Positions 33,855 to 44,299 of a stretch of 64,000 bases of DNA are shown here, in pieces. Made by a program: the position numbers and the translations under genes. The stretch covers positions 3,984,850 through 4,048,849 of the forward strand of contig NC_030992.1 in NCBI RefSeq assembly GCF_000149955.1, written 5' to 3'. This DNA is from Fusarium oxysporum f. sp. lycopersici 4287 (lineage: Eukaryota > Ascomycota > Sordariomycetes > Hypocreales > Nectriaceae). The notes beneath the pieces are model-generated. The model was not told where the DNA came from. It did not search any database and was given only the letters and a program-made list of their open reading frames with translations. Positions within the stretch are counted from its first letter, which is position 1. Every line of letters starts with the position of its first letter.

Positions 33855-35477
33855 TTAATGGGCAAAACCAAAAGTTTCAGTTTCAGTGCATATGTCCGTC
33901 ACGTAGTCTCCCTCATCCACGACCGAGGGTGGCATATAGTGTCCGCCAGTTGGAGTTCTACTATCAGCACCCTCTCGAACATCCGTACAGCCTCGCGAGT
34001 CTGTACGAGAATCATTTCGTTTCCACTGAGGGAATTTCTCTTGTAAAACATTCAGTATACTTTCCTGCATGTGCTCGAATATATCCTCTATCAGCTCCTC
34101 GCGATGCTCAATGCTTGCTTCATCGTTAGAATCAACAACGTCGGGGAGTCGCCATCGAGGGTAAAGGTTCATGTGAGACGACTGTACTTGGAAGTCGTTG
34201 TCGCCGTCTTGAAAATAGTAATAGCAAAGCCTGCAAGGAGGCTTGCTAGTAGCGATAAACATGACATCATTCCAGAAGTCACAAGGTCGAGTTTTGCGAG
34301 CTTTGACAAGATGGCGGTGCAAATTCGCTTCGCAGTGAACCAGAGTCTTTGATGGAAACTTAAGCTCCTGCTTCTGGATTTGTTCATCCAGACCGTGTCT
34401 GCGAAGTTCCGCGATGTCGCCCTCGTAATATGTTAGGTCATGATCTGGAAATGCATCCTCAATAATGTCCGTTGGCGAAGCGCGCAGTCCGTGGAGGCGA
34501 GTGAACCTTTGGAGACGGGATGATGGAATGTAGTTGACCGTGAAGTCTTTGAATAGCGAGGGCCACTTTGTGGAAGCATCGATTATGGCCTCGGAAGCTT
34601 GGCGAAGTGAATGAAGACGGCCAAGATGATGGCGCAGCTGATACCATTGATATGAAATTTCCGGCTCGGTAATGCCGATGTGCTTGTCGAAGACTTTATT
34701 TATTCCGGTATTCTGGCTGTTATGTATAGCTTTGATAAGATCTTCGCAGTCACGGAAAACTATTTCCAAGTCTCATTTAGTCCCTAGCGTTTTTGCCAAT
34801 GTGGGAGATGAAGGTGGGGCTGGCTTCTTACATTTCTTTTTGGAGTCAATAGAGGAAGTCATGTCGCGAGGAAACAGAGACTTGTCTTTGATGGCTTGCA
34901 ACTGAGCCATATCGCTGAACCCTATCATTGTTAGATTAGAGAACTGTTTGTGTTTCTTTATATGCTTACTGCTAGGCTCCTGTGATCTCTCACAGTTATC
35001 TATGCAGAACTGCAGAGCAGTACCCAGTCCGTTTAGGTATGCATCAAATCTAAGAAAATTGAACTCAAGAATACGATTAAAGACTTGCTTTTGTAGTCCC
35101 TTGGGAGTCAATCCATCAGGGTTGCTTCCCACGTATCCGAGGAGGTCAGAGAGAAACGACTTGGCTCTTTCCAGTTCAGATGCTTTCCTCGAGTTTGAGG
35201 CAAAAACGTAGTCTGGCCCACGCAGCCCTTTCGCAACAATAAGCGCTGTGGCAGAATCGCCACCCTTCTCATTATCGAGGATTTGGGCCATTTTACAAAT
35301 GAACTTCTGGTAATCAGTCAAGAGGGCATCGCTTTGACTCTTTCCAGAGGAGTATCTGATATCGCTCCTCTGTTTGCAAGTCTCGTTAACAGCTTAAAGC
35401 AAAATACAGAGACACTGATACTGTCTCTGCTGCTTGCTGTTGAGAGCCTCGGATGTTTGGTTGACGGAAGAGCTCAT
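33855..35477 (-). CDS. OTT_1508-like deaminase-fold protein
   Basis: Four exons: 35477..35422, 35367..34970, 34921..34832 and 34759..33855. Introns are 48-72 nt with GTATCA, GTAAGC and GTAAGA donors; the joined product is 482 residues. The N-terminal half is helical and polar without a known motif. The C-terminal half carries a cytidine-deaminase-type zinc site: H323-C-E325 in L-V-H-C-E-A-N-L, then P-P-C357-R-L-C360 preceded by a beta strand V-M-F-I-A-T-S. This H-x-E plus P-C-x2-C arrangement, followed by Tyr/Phe-rich sequence, is what I know from the fungal OTT_1508-like deaminase family. Such enzymes are predicted to deaminate a nucleobase or nucleic acid; the substrate is unknown. The tail is acidic and Thr/Gly-rich. 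There is no signal peptide, so it should be intracellular. The 48-nt second intron is frame-neutral, so an unspliced form could also be read. Confidence 0.75.
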
Positions 35478-36740
35478 CTTGTTGTTGTGAAATAATACAC
35501 AAAGGGATAATAAAGTTGATATAAAGAGCAAAGTAGATAAGGTTCACTGATTGTTCTGTGTTCACTTGGTAGTGATTATTCTACGTTTATGTGGTAGGCC
35601 TCCTTAATATAGTAAATCAAGTCGAAGACATATCTTTGTGGACGTCTTGTAGATTTCTCAAGTTCCAACTCTGACCCAACACATTTCTGCGGAAATTCTC
35701 CTCTGTTGCCTCCATCCCTAAGCCCCTTGCTTATCTTTTGCGAAATGCTCAAGGAAACGTCAGAGGCTGAAATGCAGATGTGCAGAAATGTCTTGGCTAG
35801 TAAGGAACTATTTCATGATTTAAGCCGCCTGCAATCACTGTGCCGTGTTCTGTCGTTTTTGACGAATTAAGTACAACCATGATGCTTCCAATGTAATGCA
35901 AATGCAGGCTGGAGAGGAGCCTGTAAATCAAACAAGTATATATGAATGCAAAGTAATCTGTAGCTTTTGAGTTGAAATCATTCGCTGGTTTTTTATCTTA
36001 TTTTCAAAACCCTTGCACAACGCTGGCCGGTGAGCTTTAATGTCGTAGTGGATGGAATGCACAGTAAGCCAGACGTATCATAAGCAAGCAGAGTATGCAC
36101 CCTTTTTCCCACTGCGGTTAGTTGACTTCGAAGGGGTTTGGAGGCCACAGACAGTTGGTCCGATAACTAACATAAACATCAGTGATAAGTTACATTTCCC
36201 ACCAATGACGATGTTCCACGTCCAGTAGTCATAAAAGATGAATCGCCAAAGTTGAATTAGTCGGCCATATGCGTTAGCTCGCCGCCCGCATTAGCTGGCC
36301 GTACGCATTAGCTGGCCGTCAACATACATATGATACACCAACCAATCATCGTTGGCGTAATGGTTTGTACGGTGTTCTCGAAGACCCTCGACATCTCCAA
36401 AGTCTGTCCTCGTTGACGCTTGGACAATGCAGCTTTCAGTGCATGAGTTCAAAAGCGATGGGTGGTCTCGGTGATCATACCTGCTGGGCGCCATTCTATA
36501 CCTTTACGGTTTGGCGATTAGGCACCCAACAGCTCAATCCACCTTTGCTCATAGTACGTATCCAGAAAGGATGCCTCCAGGAATCTGAGAAAAGAGCAAC
36601 ATCTAATGCTTGGGACTTCTTATAACAGTCACAAACTCACTTTTTGGACACGTCGCTTGCTTTGGTTCAGCCAGACATCGATTTACAGTGTTATCGGGTT
36701 GTTCTACAGCATCATTCTACAACAGTAACTTCGTTTTACC
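35478..36740. other. 1.3-kb divergent intergenic region
   Basis: No gene is supported. It lies between the starts of the minus-strand deaminase-like gene and the plus-strand C2H2 gene, and contains the 17-bp repeat at 36263. Confidence 0.5.
36263..36319 (+). repeat. 17-bp imperfect tandem repeat
   Basis: Three 17-bp units starting at 36263, 36280 and 36297, with a partial fourth. The common core is GGCCGTACGCATTAGCT with a few substitutions in units 1 and 2. It lies about 420 bp before the C2H2 gene. Confidence 0.75.
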
Positions 36741-37592
36741 ATGTCATCTGGGGAGCAATCTGTGCCGTCATCTCCTCCCACTGCGTATCCCACCATCTCG
36801 ATGGCGGGAGTAAATGAGGACTCGGAAAACACAAACTTCGCCACTTTCGACTTCGGCGCCGGCGACATTGAATTAACTCATAACGAGACAGAGGCGCTTC
36901 GTCACATTGGAAATATCACTAGTCACAGCTACCTCGCCACTGGCTTTATGCCGGCACTTTCTGGGACTAGCCTCAGCACAGAGGCACGCATTGAAGAGCA
37001 GTCTGTTGTCTCATATAGAGTGGCTGGGGGAGATATTTCGGATCGTTAGAGACCTAATATACCGCCTGACCCTTCCTACGAGATCCAACATTCCCTCCCT
37101 TTTGCGTTCGATTTTGGCCAACACAATAACATGGCTTCTTATCATGAGAGGCCTACCACGCACCAAGTCAATATGGAAACCCCACAGTCATATACACAAT
37201 ATCCAACCTCCCAGCCTCTGTCTATTGCCACAACTGAGGCAGTCAGAGCTCGCATGGGACTTGATTCTCTGGATCATACCTACGGTTCTTCAGGACAAAT
37301 GTACGACACAGAGTAAGTGATCAGTAACGAAAATGACGAATGAGAGTTTCTGATTTACTCTACCAGGTCCCATAACAATACCCCTACAGCTTTCAGGTCT
37401 TGTCCTTTTTGTGACAGGATGTTCCAGGAAAGAGAGCTGGCGAGGCATCTGGAAACGCACCAGCCGAAAGAGCATAGAAAGCGTTACTATTGCCCTGAAT
37501 GCCCAGAAAAGAGCTTTGCTAGATATGATGTACTTTTAGACCACCAAAGTAGAAAACATGGCCGAATGCGGAAATCTTCGTCAAGGAGATAG
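36741..37592 (+). CDS. C2H2 zinc finger protein with an in-frame TAG
   Basis: The frame starts at ATG 36741 and runs through a 54-nt intron (37313..37366, GTAAGT..CCAG) to a stop at 37590..37592, about 265 codons. Near the C-terminus are two C2H2 fingers: C-P-F-C-x9-H-x3-H and C-P-E-C-P-x-K-S-F-x8-H-x4-H. The rest is disordered and Ser/Thr/Pro-rich, as in fungal regulators. A TAG at 37047..37049 lies in the same frame as everything before and after it. Either it is a nonsense codon (pseudogene), or a 63-nt in-frame intron with a poor donor (GTGGCT at about 37020) and acceptor (CGAG) removes it. I cannot decide between these. If translated, the protein would be nuclear and DNA-binding. Confidence 0.55.
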
Positions 37593-38375
37593 CTTTATAT
37601 AGCCTTTTGCACTGCTTTGAATCGAACCATCTTTTGAAAGTATATTCCTCCTTGACTGTATGATTCTATTCCAAACTTATGCCCTCAGCCTCAGCTTCCA
37701 GCCTATCAATACTTGTTTTCAATAGATCTTCAGAGTAACATGTGTGAGCCGTGAGTTGTTCTGGAATACTACTCAATGGTGCGTTGTCTTCGTAATCGAA
37801 AATGGTTCGATCCTTCTTCCTCCTTTTTGAGGAATAATAATAGGCCTCAGAGCCATTTTTCATGGTCTTTTATTCTAAGTAGCTCATTCACAATCATCTT
37901 GTTTATTTTTTTATTTTTGTTGGTTATGTTGACATTTCAGGGACCAGCCTCTATTCTCTGTGAACAGACCTTTCAATGACTTCCACGATATGACTTTACC
38001 ATGTGACTCTAATAATGCAACCGCGTCTCCTTCTCCCAAAAGGACATATTCCCTTATGTACGGAAATATACCGAGACTCTTCTTCTGCTCTTCTTCTGGT
38101 GGTCATTTGATAACAAACCTGGAATACGGCCCGTATTGCCTACCGAATATTTCTCCACTAAGTATAGCGCCCCAAAATAAGCATAACCCACCGCGTCACT
38201 CCGCACGTCAAGTCACCACCAGCACTAGCATTCCGCTGGCCCTCTTTCCCATTGAGGCTCTACAACGCACCGCGGTAATTTACCCGCTCTGCAGATCCCT
38301 CCCCTCCATAACAAAGCTCGTATAAAACCTCCTCCATCTCACCTCCACTTCCTCCTCAAACTTCTCACCGTCATC
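37593..38375. other. intergenic region and MFS promoter
   Basis: No gene is supported. The last 150 bp are C-rich and contain TATAAAA at about 38321-38327, a plausible core promoter of the MFS gene. Confidence 0.5.
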
Positions 38376-39890
38376 ATGTCGAGCACAGCTACACAAACAC
38401 ATGAGCCGATTGAGCTCACAACGCTAGAAGGATGTCACGTCCGCGGTAAAGAACTCGAAGAGCAACCTTCTCCCCCACCGGATGATATACCCCCGCCGTA
38501 TGCGTCAGCTCAGGTTCAGCGATGGAATTATCCTAGGGGAAATATAGCCAAGCTTGCTTTTGCGTTTTTGTCGTTTATCATTGCTGGGATGAATGATGCG
38601 GCTGTTGGCGTATGTCCCCAGTCCCATTCGTTTAACTTTACTAATAATCGCAGGCTTTGATCCCATATGTACGTTGATCAACCCGATCAGACGATTTCTC
38701 TAACAGTTATAGCTTGAAACATATTACGATCTCAGTTATACCATCATTTCTCTCATCTTCCTCACTCCGTTCGCAGGATACTCCGTCGCTGCATTTACCA
38801 ATGCGCGCATCCACATGAAATTCGGCCAGCGTGGCGTCGCCATCATGGCGCCAATTTGTCACCTCATAACTTTCATCGTACTCGCCCTCCATCCTCCTTA
38901 CCCCGTCCTCGTGGTATGCAATATCATGAGCGGTTTCGGAAACGGGTTGACAGACGCATGTTTCTGCGCTTGGGTCGGAGCGATGGACAAAGCAAATACG
39001 GTGCAGGGCTTTTTACATGCGTTTTATTCGTTTGGCGCGTTGTTTTCGCCGCTCATTGCGACGAGCATGGTTGTTTCGGCGGGGTTGCCTTGGTATACGT
39101 TTTACTACGTTATGGTGAGTCACCACTTGTTATACTTTGCTTTGGCTGACGTCGTAGATTGGAATTTCTGTGGTGGAATGGGTTGGTTTGACTGTTTCGT
39201 TCTGGCAGCAGACTGGTGCTGTATATCAGGCTGAGCATGCTGCGAACAATTCGGAAGGTAGTGGTGCTGGAACCAGAGAGGCGCTCAAGTCTAAGGTTAC
39301 GTGGCTTTGCGCGTTGTTCTTCTTTGCATATATGGGTGTTGAAGGTATGTTCCCTAATACTATCTTTGCGGGAAATGCTCATTCTTCTAGTCGGTCTTGG
39401 TGGATGGGTCGTCACATTCATGCTCCGCGTCCGAAAGGCTTCAGCTTATGCCTCGGGTGCATCAGGCACTGGCTTCTGGGCCGGTATGGCTCTCGGGCGC
39501 GCATGTCTTGGCTTCGTAACCGAGCGATTCGGCGAGAGACTCTGTCTTTCGATCTATCTCCTCATCTGCATCGGTCTCCAACTCCTTTTCTGGCTTGTAC
39601 CAAAATTCATCGTATCAGCCGTTGCAGTCGCTTTTCTCGGCTTCTTCCTCGGCCCTCTATTTCCTGGAGCCGTCATGGTCACAGCCAAACTTCTACCCGC
39701 CAAGATCCACGTGTCGGCTATCGGATTTGCCATGGCGATTGGCGGTACCGGCGGAACGGTGTTTCCGTTCGCTATCGGTGCTATAGCTAATCATAAGGGT
39801 GTTGGTGTTTTGCAGCCTATCATTCTGGCGCTCATAACTGTTGTCGCCGGTGTTTGGTTGAGCTTCCCCAGAATCAAGAAGAAGGATTAG
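38376..39890 (+). CDS. MFS transporter, BSC6-like (bypass of stop codon 6 family)
   Basis: Five exons: 38376..38609, 38654..38668, 38713..39114, 39158..39344 and 39391..39890. All introns are 43-46 nt; the joined product is 445 residues. The second exon is only 15 nt and encodes A-L-I-P-Y, completing the typical N-D-A-A-V-G-A-L-I-P-Y motif at the end of helix 1. About eleven or twelve hydrophobic helices can be drawn, with a short polar loop in the middle (residues about 250-270). G-x-G-N-G-L-T-D-A and F-x-H-A-F-Y-S-F-G-A are typical of this fucose-permease-like MFS branch that yeast BSC6 belongs to. The N-terminal 50 residues are polar and Pro-rich. It is a plasma- or vacuole-membrane transporter; the substrate is unknown. 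Confidence 0.85.
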
Positions 39891-40554
39891 GACCCAGAAG
39901 CTGGCGACGCTGTCGCAGCTCAATGGTCGAAGACGGACTTCTGTTTGGCTGTTCGGTCATGATGCATGGGGTATTATCATAGGCATATGTGAGACTAAGT
40001 TAGTTGAAGGGATAGTAAAGACTCACTCGACGAGTGGTCCGTTAAAGAAATGTCTCAGTATAGACGTGGCCAGTAAGGAGATATCACCAGTACTACTGTC
40101 TCAAGGCATTGAAAATTTGCCCTCATTCTTCATTACCAGTATTTCATCATTCATGCTCTTCTTAATGGGTCATCTTTAATATTTCCGCCTCATCTACCCC
40201 AGATTTCCGTTTCACCGACGATCAGTAGCTATAACGGCTGCTCGGGAAGAACCCCGATCTCAATATCCGGGGGTACTCGCCCCAACCAATCCAACCCCTC
40301 CAAACCGTCTTTTCTATGGATCTTTACGGCCAAAATTCCCCCAAACTGTCGATCATCAACAGTCCATCGGCCAGAATTACCCACTCAAGAGCCGGCATTC
40401 TCTCAACATCCCCCATCGGCCGAATGCCCGTGTTCACACTCAAGCAACTGCGTTACACTCAAACTCGTATCATTATAATACCCTGCCTCCAACATCTCAT
40501 CCCTTCCAACCAAGCACTAATCTTTTCCCCTCTAACAAACTAAGCACCGCCAAA
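39891..40554. other. intergenic region and dehydrogenase promoter
   Basis: No gene is supported. The stretch before 40555 is CT/CA-rich, as expected for a leader. Confidence 0.5.
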
Positions 40555-41643
40555 ATGTCCAAACCAATCGTCCTTCATCTCGGCGACGACATAAAATGGA
40601 ACCATGATCTCTACAAGACCTTCACATCTCACTTTGAGATCAAGCGCTCACACAGCATGTCCCGCCCCGACTTCATCAACGCCCTTAAGCAAAAAACCTT
40701 TGGTGATTTCTTCGCTATCTACAGACCGTTCTGGAACACTGGCGGTGAGATGGGAAATTGGGATGATGAGTTGATCTCACTTCTTCCTGCGTCGTGTAAG
40801 ATTTATGCTAGTGCGGGAGCTGGTTTTGATTGGGTTGATACAGCTGCTCTTGCAAAGCGAGGTACGTTCACCGCTCATTTTCTTACTATAACGATGAATG
40901 TTAATGTGTTTTTAGGCGTCACATATTGCAACGCAGCAGCCGCGTGTACAGAATCAGTAGCCGACGCAGCAATCTGGCTCATCATCTCTGTATTCCGCAA
41001 CCTAAGTTGGTCCAGCACAGCAGCTCGCTCAGGCGATAAAGACAAATTCATCGACGCCAACAAGAACCTAGCCCCCGTATCCCGCAATCCCAGCGGTTTC
41101 ACCCTCGGAATCATTGGTTTCGGCCGCATCGGCCGTCGCATCGCAGAAAAAGCGTATAAAGCACTTGACATGAAGATCATCTACAACGACATCGCCCAAA
41201 TGCCCTCGTCAATCGAAGAACCCCTCAACGCCACATTTAAATCATCAGACGCTCTCCTCGCTGAAGCAGACTGCGTCGTCGTCGCTACACCTTTTGCAGG
41301 CGAAACTCTTCTTAACAAAGCTGGTTTATCAAAGATGAAGCGTGGCGCAAAGCTTGTCAATATTGCGCGTGGAAAACTCATCAACGAAGCTGATCTCGTT
41401 GAAGCTCTTTCCAGCGGTCATTTATCAGGTGCTGGACTAGACGTCTTCGAGAATGAACCGTACATCAGCCCTGAGTTGCTCAAGATGAAGAACGTGGAGT
41501 TGTTATCGCACAACGCGGGTGCGAGTCTGGATTCGCATATTGGCTTTGAGAAATTGGGGATGGAGAATATTATGGAGTTTTGGAAGACAGGGAAGGCAAT
41601 TTCGCCTGTTAATGCTCATCTGATCAAGCAGAGCAAGTTGTAA
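40555..41643 (+). CDS. D-isomer-specific 2-hydroxyacid dehydrogenase (glyoxylate/hydroxypyruvate reductase-like)
   Basis: Two exons: 40555..40861 and 40916..41643. The 54-nt intron (GTACGT..TTTTAG) is a multiple of three and contains no stop, so the unspliced frame also stays open; homology expectations favour splicing to 344 residues. The cofactor site is seen as L-G-I-I-G-F-G-R-I-G-R-R (G-x-G-x2-G). Catalytic elements follow in order: N-I-A-R-G-K-L-I-N-E (substrate Arg), the Glu in E-N-E-P, and the His in L-L-S-H-N-A-G. Members reduce glyoxylate, hydroxypyruvate or other 2-keto acids with NAD(P)H in the cytosol. The exact substrate is not deducible. Length is normal for the family. Confidence 0.92.
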   Translation: MSKPIVLHLGDDIKWNHDLYKTFTSHFEIKRSHSMSRPDFINALKQKTFGDFFAIYRPFWNTGGEMGNWDDELISLLPASCKIYASAGAGFDWVDTAALAKRGTFTAHFLTITMNVNVFLGVTYCNAAAACTESVADAAIWLIISVFRNLSWSSTAARSGDKDKFIDANKNLAPVSRNPSGFTLGIIGFGRIGRRIAEKAYKALDMKIIYNDIAQMPSSIEEPLNATFKSSDALLAEADCVVVATPFAGETLLNKAGLSKMKRGAKLVNIARGKLINEADLVEALSSGHLSGAGLDVFENEPYISPELLKMKNVELLSHNAGASLDSHIGFEKLGMENIMEFWKTGKAISPVNAHLIKQSKL

Positions 41644-42525
41644 TTCTTAGGGTTCGAGTATGGTTAAAAATGATATGTTGTTAGTCTGAAGGATGTTTGG
41701 TTCCTCAATATGATACACTTCTGGTTCCCTTTCATTAGTAAATCGTCTTTTGTGTAATTGATCTACAGAAGGATCGAGGCACAGACCAGTCAGCGCCGTG
41801 ATTCTCGTCAGATCCTCCTCTGAGTGAATGCATAAAGACGTGCGTTTAGCGGCTGACGGATGAAACGTAACATCTCTCAGGTCAGATCCTTCACCAACAC
41901 CAGGATTAGCCAATCCTTCTTCACTACACTTACTTCACTGCACACACAATAAACTATTCTCAATTTACTAATACCTTGAAACATTCCCAGTCTCCGTTCA
42001 CATCTCAACATCCCCCATCCATCCTCCTAACTGGCCATATATCCGCCATCTCAGCACCCTAAATCACATCACCACATCAAACACCCCAGAAACAATCTCA
42101 ATTAAACGTTCCATCAAATCACTATCCCCAATTCCCTCATCCGGAGCATTTCTACCAAATCGGCCCGTTACTGGCCCTCTCGAGATGAAAGGAGCATGGA
42201 CTTCATCCCCCTCCTAGACCCTTGTTTCAAACATCCGCACTAGTCCAGCAAATCACATCGCCGAACAGCCATCTACCATCAGATGAAACCCCGTTTCATC
42301 CTTTCCCTCAGATATATATTAAAGCGTTTCTGAATACCCCGGTTTATAATGCATCTCGAATGTTTCCGACGTGAGATCCCTGGGAATATCACCACTGAGT
42401 CTTTTTATGACTGAAACATGTGATGGGTTGAAGTATATAGATGTAGTAATTGGCCAGAATTAGTCGTGCTCTGTAGCCTTCTGCATCACGTTCTTTTTTT
42501 CTTGTTTAAGTCATTCTTTGATAGA
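41644..42525. other. intergenic region without a supported gene
   Basis: C/CA-rich in its middle part. I see no coding region; it holds the promoter of the GH64 gene. Confidence 0.5.
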
Positions 42526-43863
42526 ATGCGTTCATTCCTTATTTTAGCTTGCCTCCTCGGCACAGCTCTATCCGCTCCTTTCCAAACATCTTCCCTAGAC
42601 ACCACCCGCAAAGGCTTTATAAAAGCTCATCCCGGCGGTACAAACAACGTTGAAGTAACAGACAATAATCTCCTCAACGGCACATACGCCAAGAACAAAA
42701 CTCGCGTTTTAACACACCGCGCTGAACAAGCGACGTTGCCACTGAAGCTAGTGAACAACTTCAGCGGCGGAAACGTCAGAGCGTATATCTCAGGGTTGGA
42801 CTCTGACGGCACTGTCGTCTTCATCGGAGCGAGTGGAAACCTTGTGTATCCTAAATCAGGAGGTTCGAAAGTGCCTGTTGAGATCAAGGATAACATTGCT
42901 ATTCCTCTCCCACCACAGGGTCAGACTCTCGAGTTTACGGTGCCTATCTCCATGAGTTCAGGGCGTGTTTATTTCGCCAATGAAGATCTTCACTTTTTTG
43001 TCGTTGACATTGGAAGCGGCGATGGTTTAGTGCAGCCCTCTGTTACGAATCTTCAAGATCCTAGTGCGGGTGTAGACTGGGGTTTTGTGGAATTCACCTA
43101 CACGAATGGCGTTCTGTACGCCAACATCAGCTATGTCGACTTTGTGGGTATACCGCTTGGTATGGGGCTTTCCCTCAAAGATGGAAGTACACAGTCGTGC
43201 GCCGGACTGGAGTCTGGCGCTGTGAGCAAGATCTGCGATGATCTTGTTAAGCAGAAAGATGCGGATGGGAGAGCTTGGACGTTTATGTGCATTGCGAATG
43301 CCCAGGGTAAACCAGTTCGTGTGCTTTCGCCGGGAAACCAGTATGATCTTGAACCGATTACCTTTGGGGACTATTGGGATACTTATGTCAACGATGTATG
43401 GAGTAAATACTCCTCGCAGGACCTCATCATCAACACGCAGTCTGAAGCAGGCAATGTCAAGTGCCGCGTTACGGGGGACCAACTTACTTGCGATGGCGAC
43501 AACAGAGGATACGGCAAACCCAACACCAAAGACATCTGGGGCTGTAACAGCGGTCCATTTACTGTAATGGAAGGCGATAATGCAGTTCATGCGGCAGTTG
43601 TTCCTCGTCTCTGCGCTGCGTTTGTTCGAACTACACTTCTTGTTGACGGAGGCGATACGCAGCCCAAGTTAGGACAGGAAGCATACTACAAGAATGATCC
43701 TACGAGCCACTATAGCCGTATCGTTCATTCTTATGAGGTTGATGGCAAGGGATACGCTTTTCCGTATGATGATGTCAATCCGGATGGGAATGAGAATGCT
43801 TCTGGGGTTGTTTCAGGCGAGCCGGAGACTTTGACGATTTTTGTTGGTGGACCTTCTGCATAG
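42526..43863 (+). CDS. GH64-type secreted beta-1,3-glucanase
   Basis: An intronless frame of 445 residues. I chose the ATG at 42526 over the one at 42466 because it puts a signal peptide at the N-terminus (M-R-S-F-L-I-L-A-C-L-L-G-T-A-L-S-A). The mature region starts with L-P-L-K-L-V-N-N-F and shows the thaumatin-like beta-barrel pattern of GH64. E189 in F-V-E-F-T-Y and D205 in Y-V-D-F-V-G are 16 residues apart, the same spacing as the catalytic Glu154/Asp170 pair I recall for a bacterial laminaripentaose-producing enzyme. C-terminal Y-A-F-P-Y-D-D-V is also characteristic. It probably hydrolyses beta-1,3-glucan outside the cell, in wall remodelling or mycoparasitism. Several N-glycosylation sequons (for example N-G-T, N-K-T, N-I-S) fit secretion. 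Confidence 0.9.
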   Translation: MRSFLILACLLGTALSAPFQTSSLDTTRKGFIKAHPGGTNNVEVTDNNLLNGTYAKNKTRVLTHRAEQATLPLKLVNNFSGGNVRAYISGLDSDGTVVFIGASGNLVYPKSGGSKVPVEIKDNIAIPLPPQGQTLEFTVPISMSSGRVYFANEDLHFFVVDIGSGDGLVQPSVTNLQDPSAGVDWGFVEFTYTNGVLYANISYVDFVGIPLGMGLSLKDGSTQSCAGLESGAVSKICDDLVKQKDADGRAWTFMCIANAQGKPVRVLSPGNQYDLEPITFGDYWDTYVNDVWSKYSSQDLIINTQSEAGNVKCRVTGDQLTCDGDNRGYGKPNTKDIWGCNSGPFTVMEGDNAVHAAVVPRLCAAFVRTTLLVDGGDTQPKLGQEAYYKNDPTSHYSRIVHSYEVDGKGYAFPYDDVNPDGNENASGVVSGEPETLTIFVGGPSA

Positions 43864-44299
43864 GAGGTATCTGTATATTATTTACTTCTTGTAAGAATAC
43901 TGTATTGATTCAAGACCATGTAGTAGTTTCTCTTCATGCCGTAGAATGCCTGTTGTGTGTCCGTTTTATCCTGTTATGTTCGCTGTAGATTTTGCAATCC
44001 TTGAAGGGTCCTAAGTCGAGGCGTATTGTTAACGGCAAAGCTTCATACCAGTGCCGCTTCAATTACGATTGGGCTCACTCTAGAGGAGTTTTGGGGTGAA
44101 TTCAACGACCAAAGAAACATAATCCCGTATAAAATGAATGACCTACTTGCTAGACTATGCTCTGCAACGTGAGGTGCGAGCATACCATGCGTTCAAGTTA
44201 CATCTCCAGAACATCACAACCGATCATTATAGAACTTATTTGCAAATAATCCTTCTATGCAATTTAACGCTATGACTAACTATACAAGCTCATTCACCC
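43864..44299. other. convergent intergenic region
   Basis: Lies between the stop codons of the GH64 gene and the minus-strand amine oxidase gene. No further gene is seen. Confidence 0.5.
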
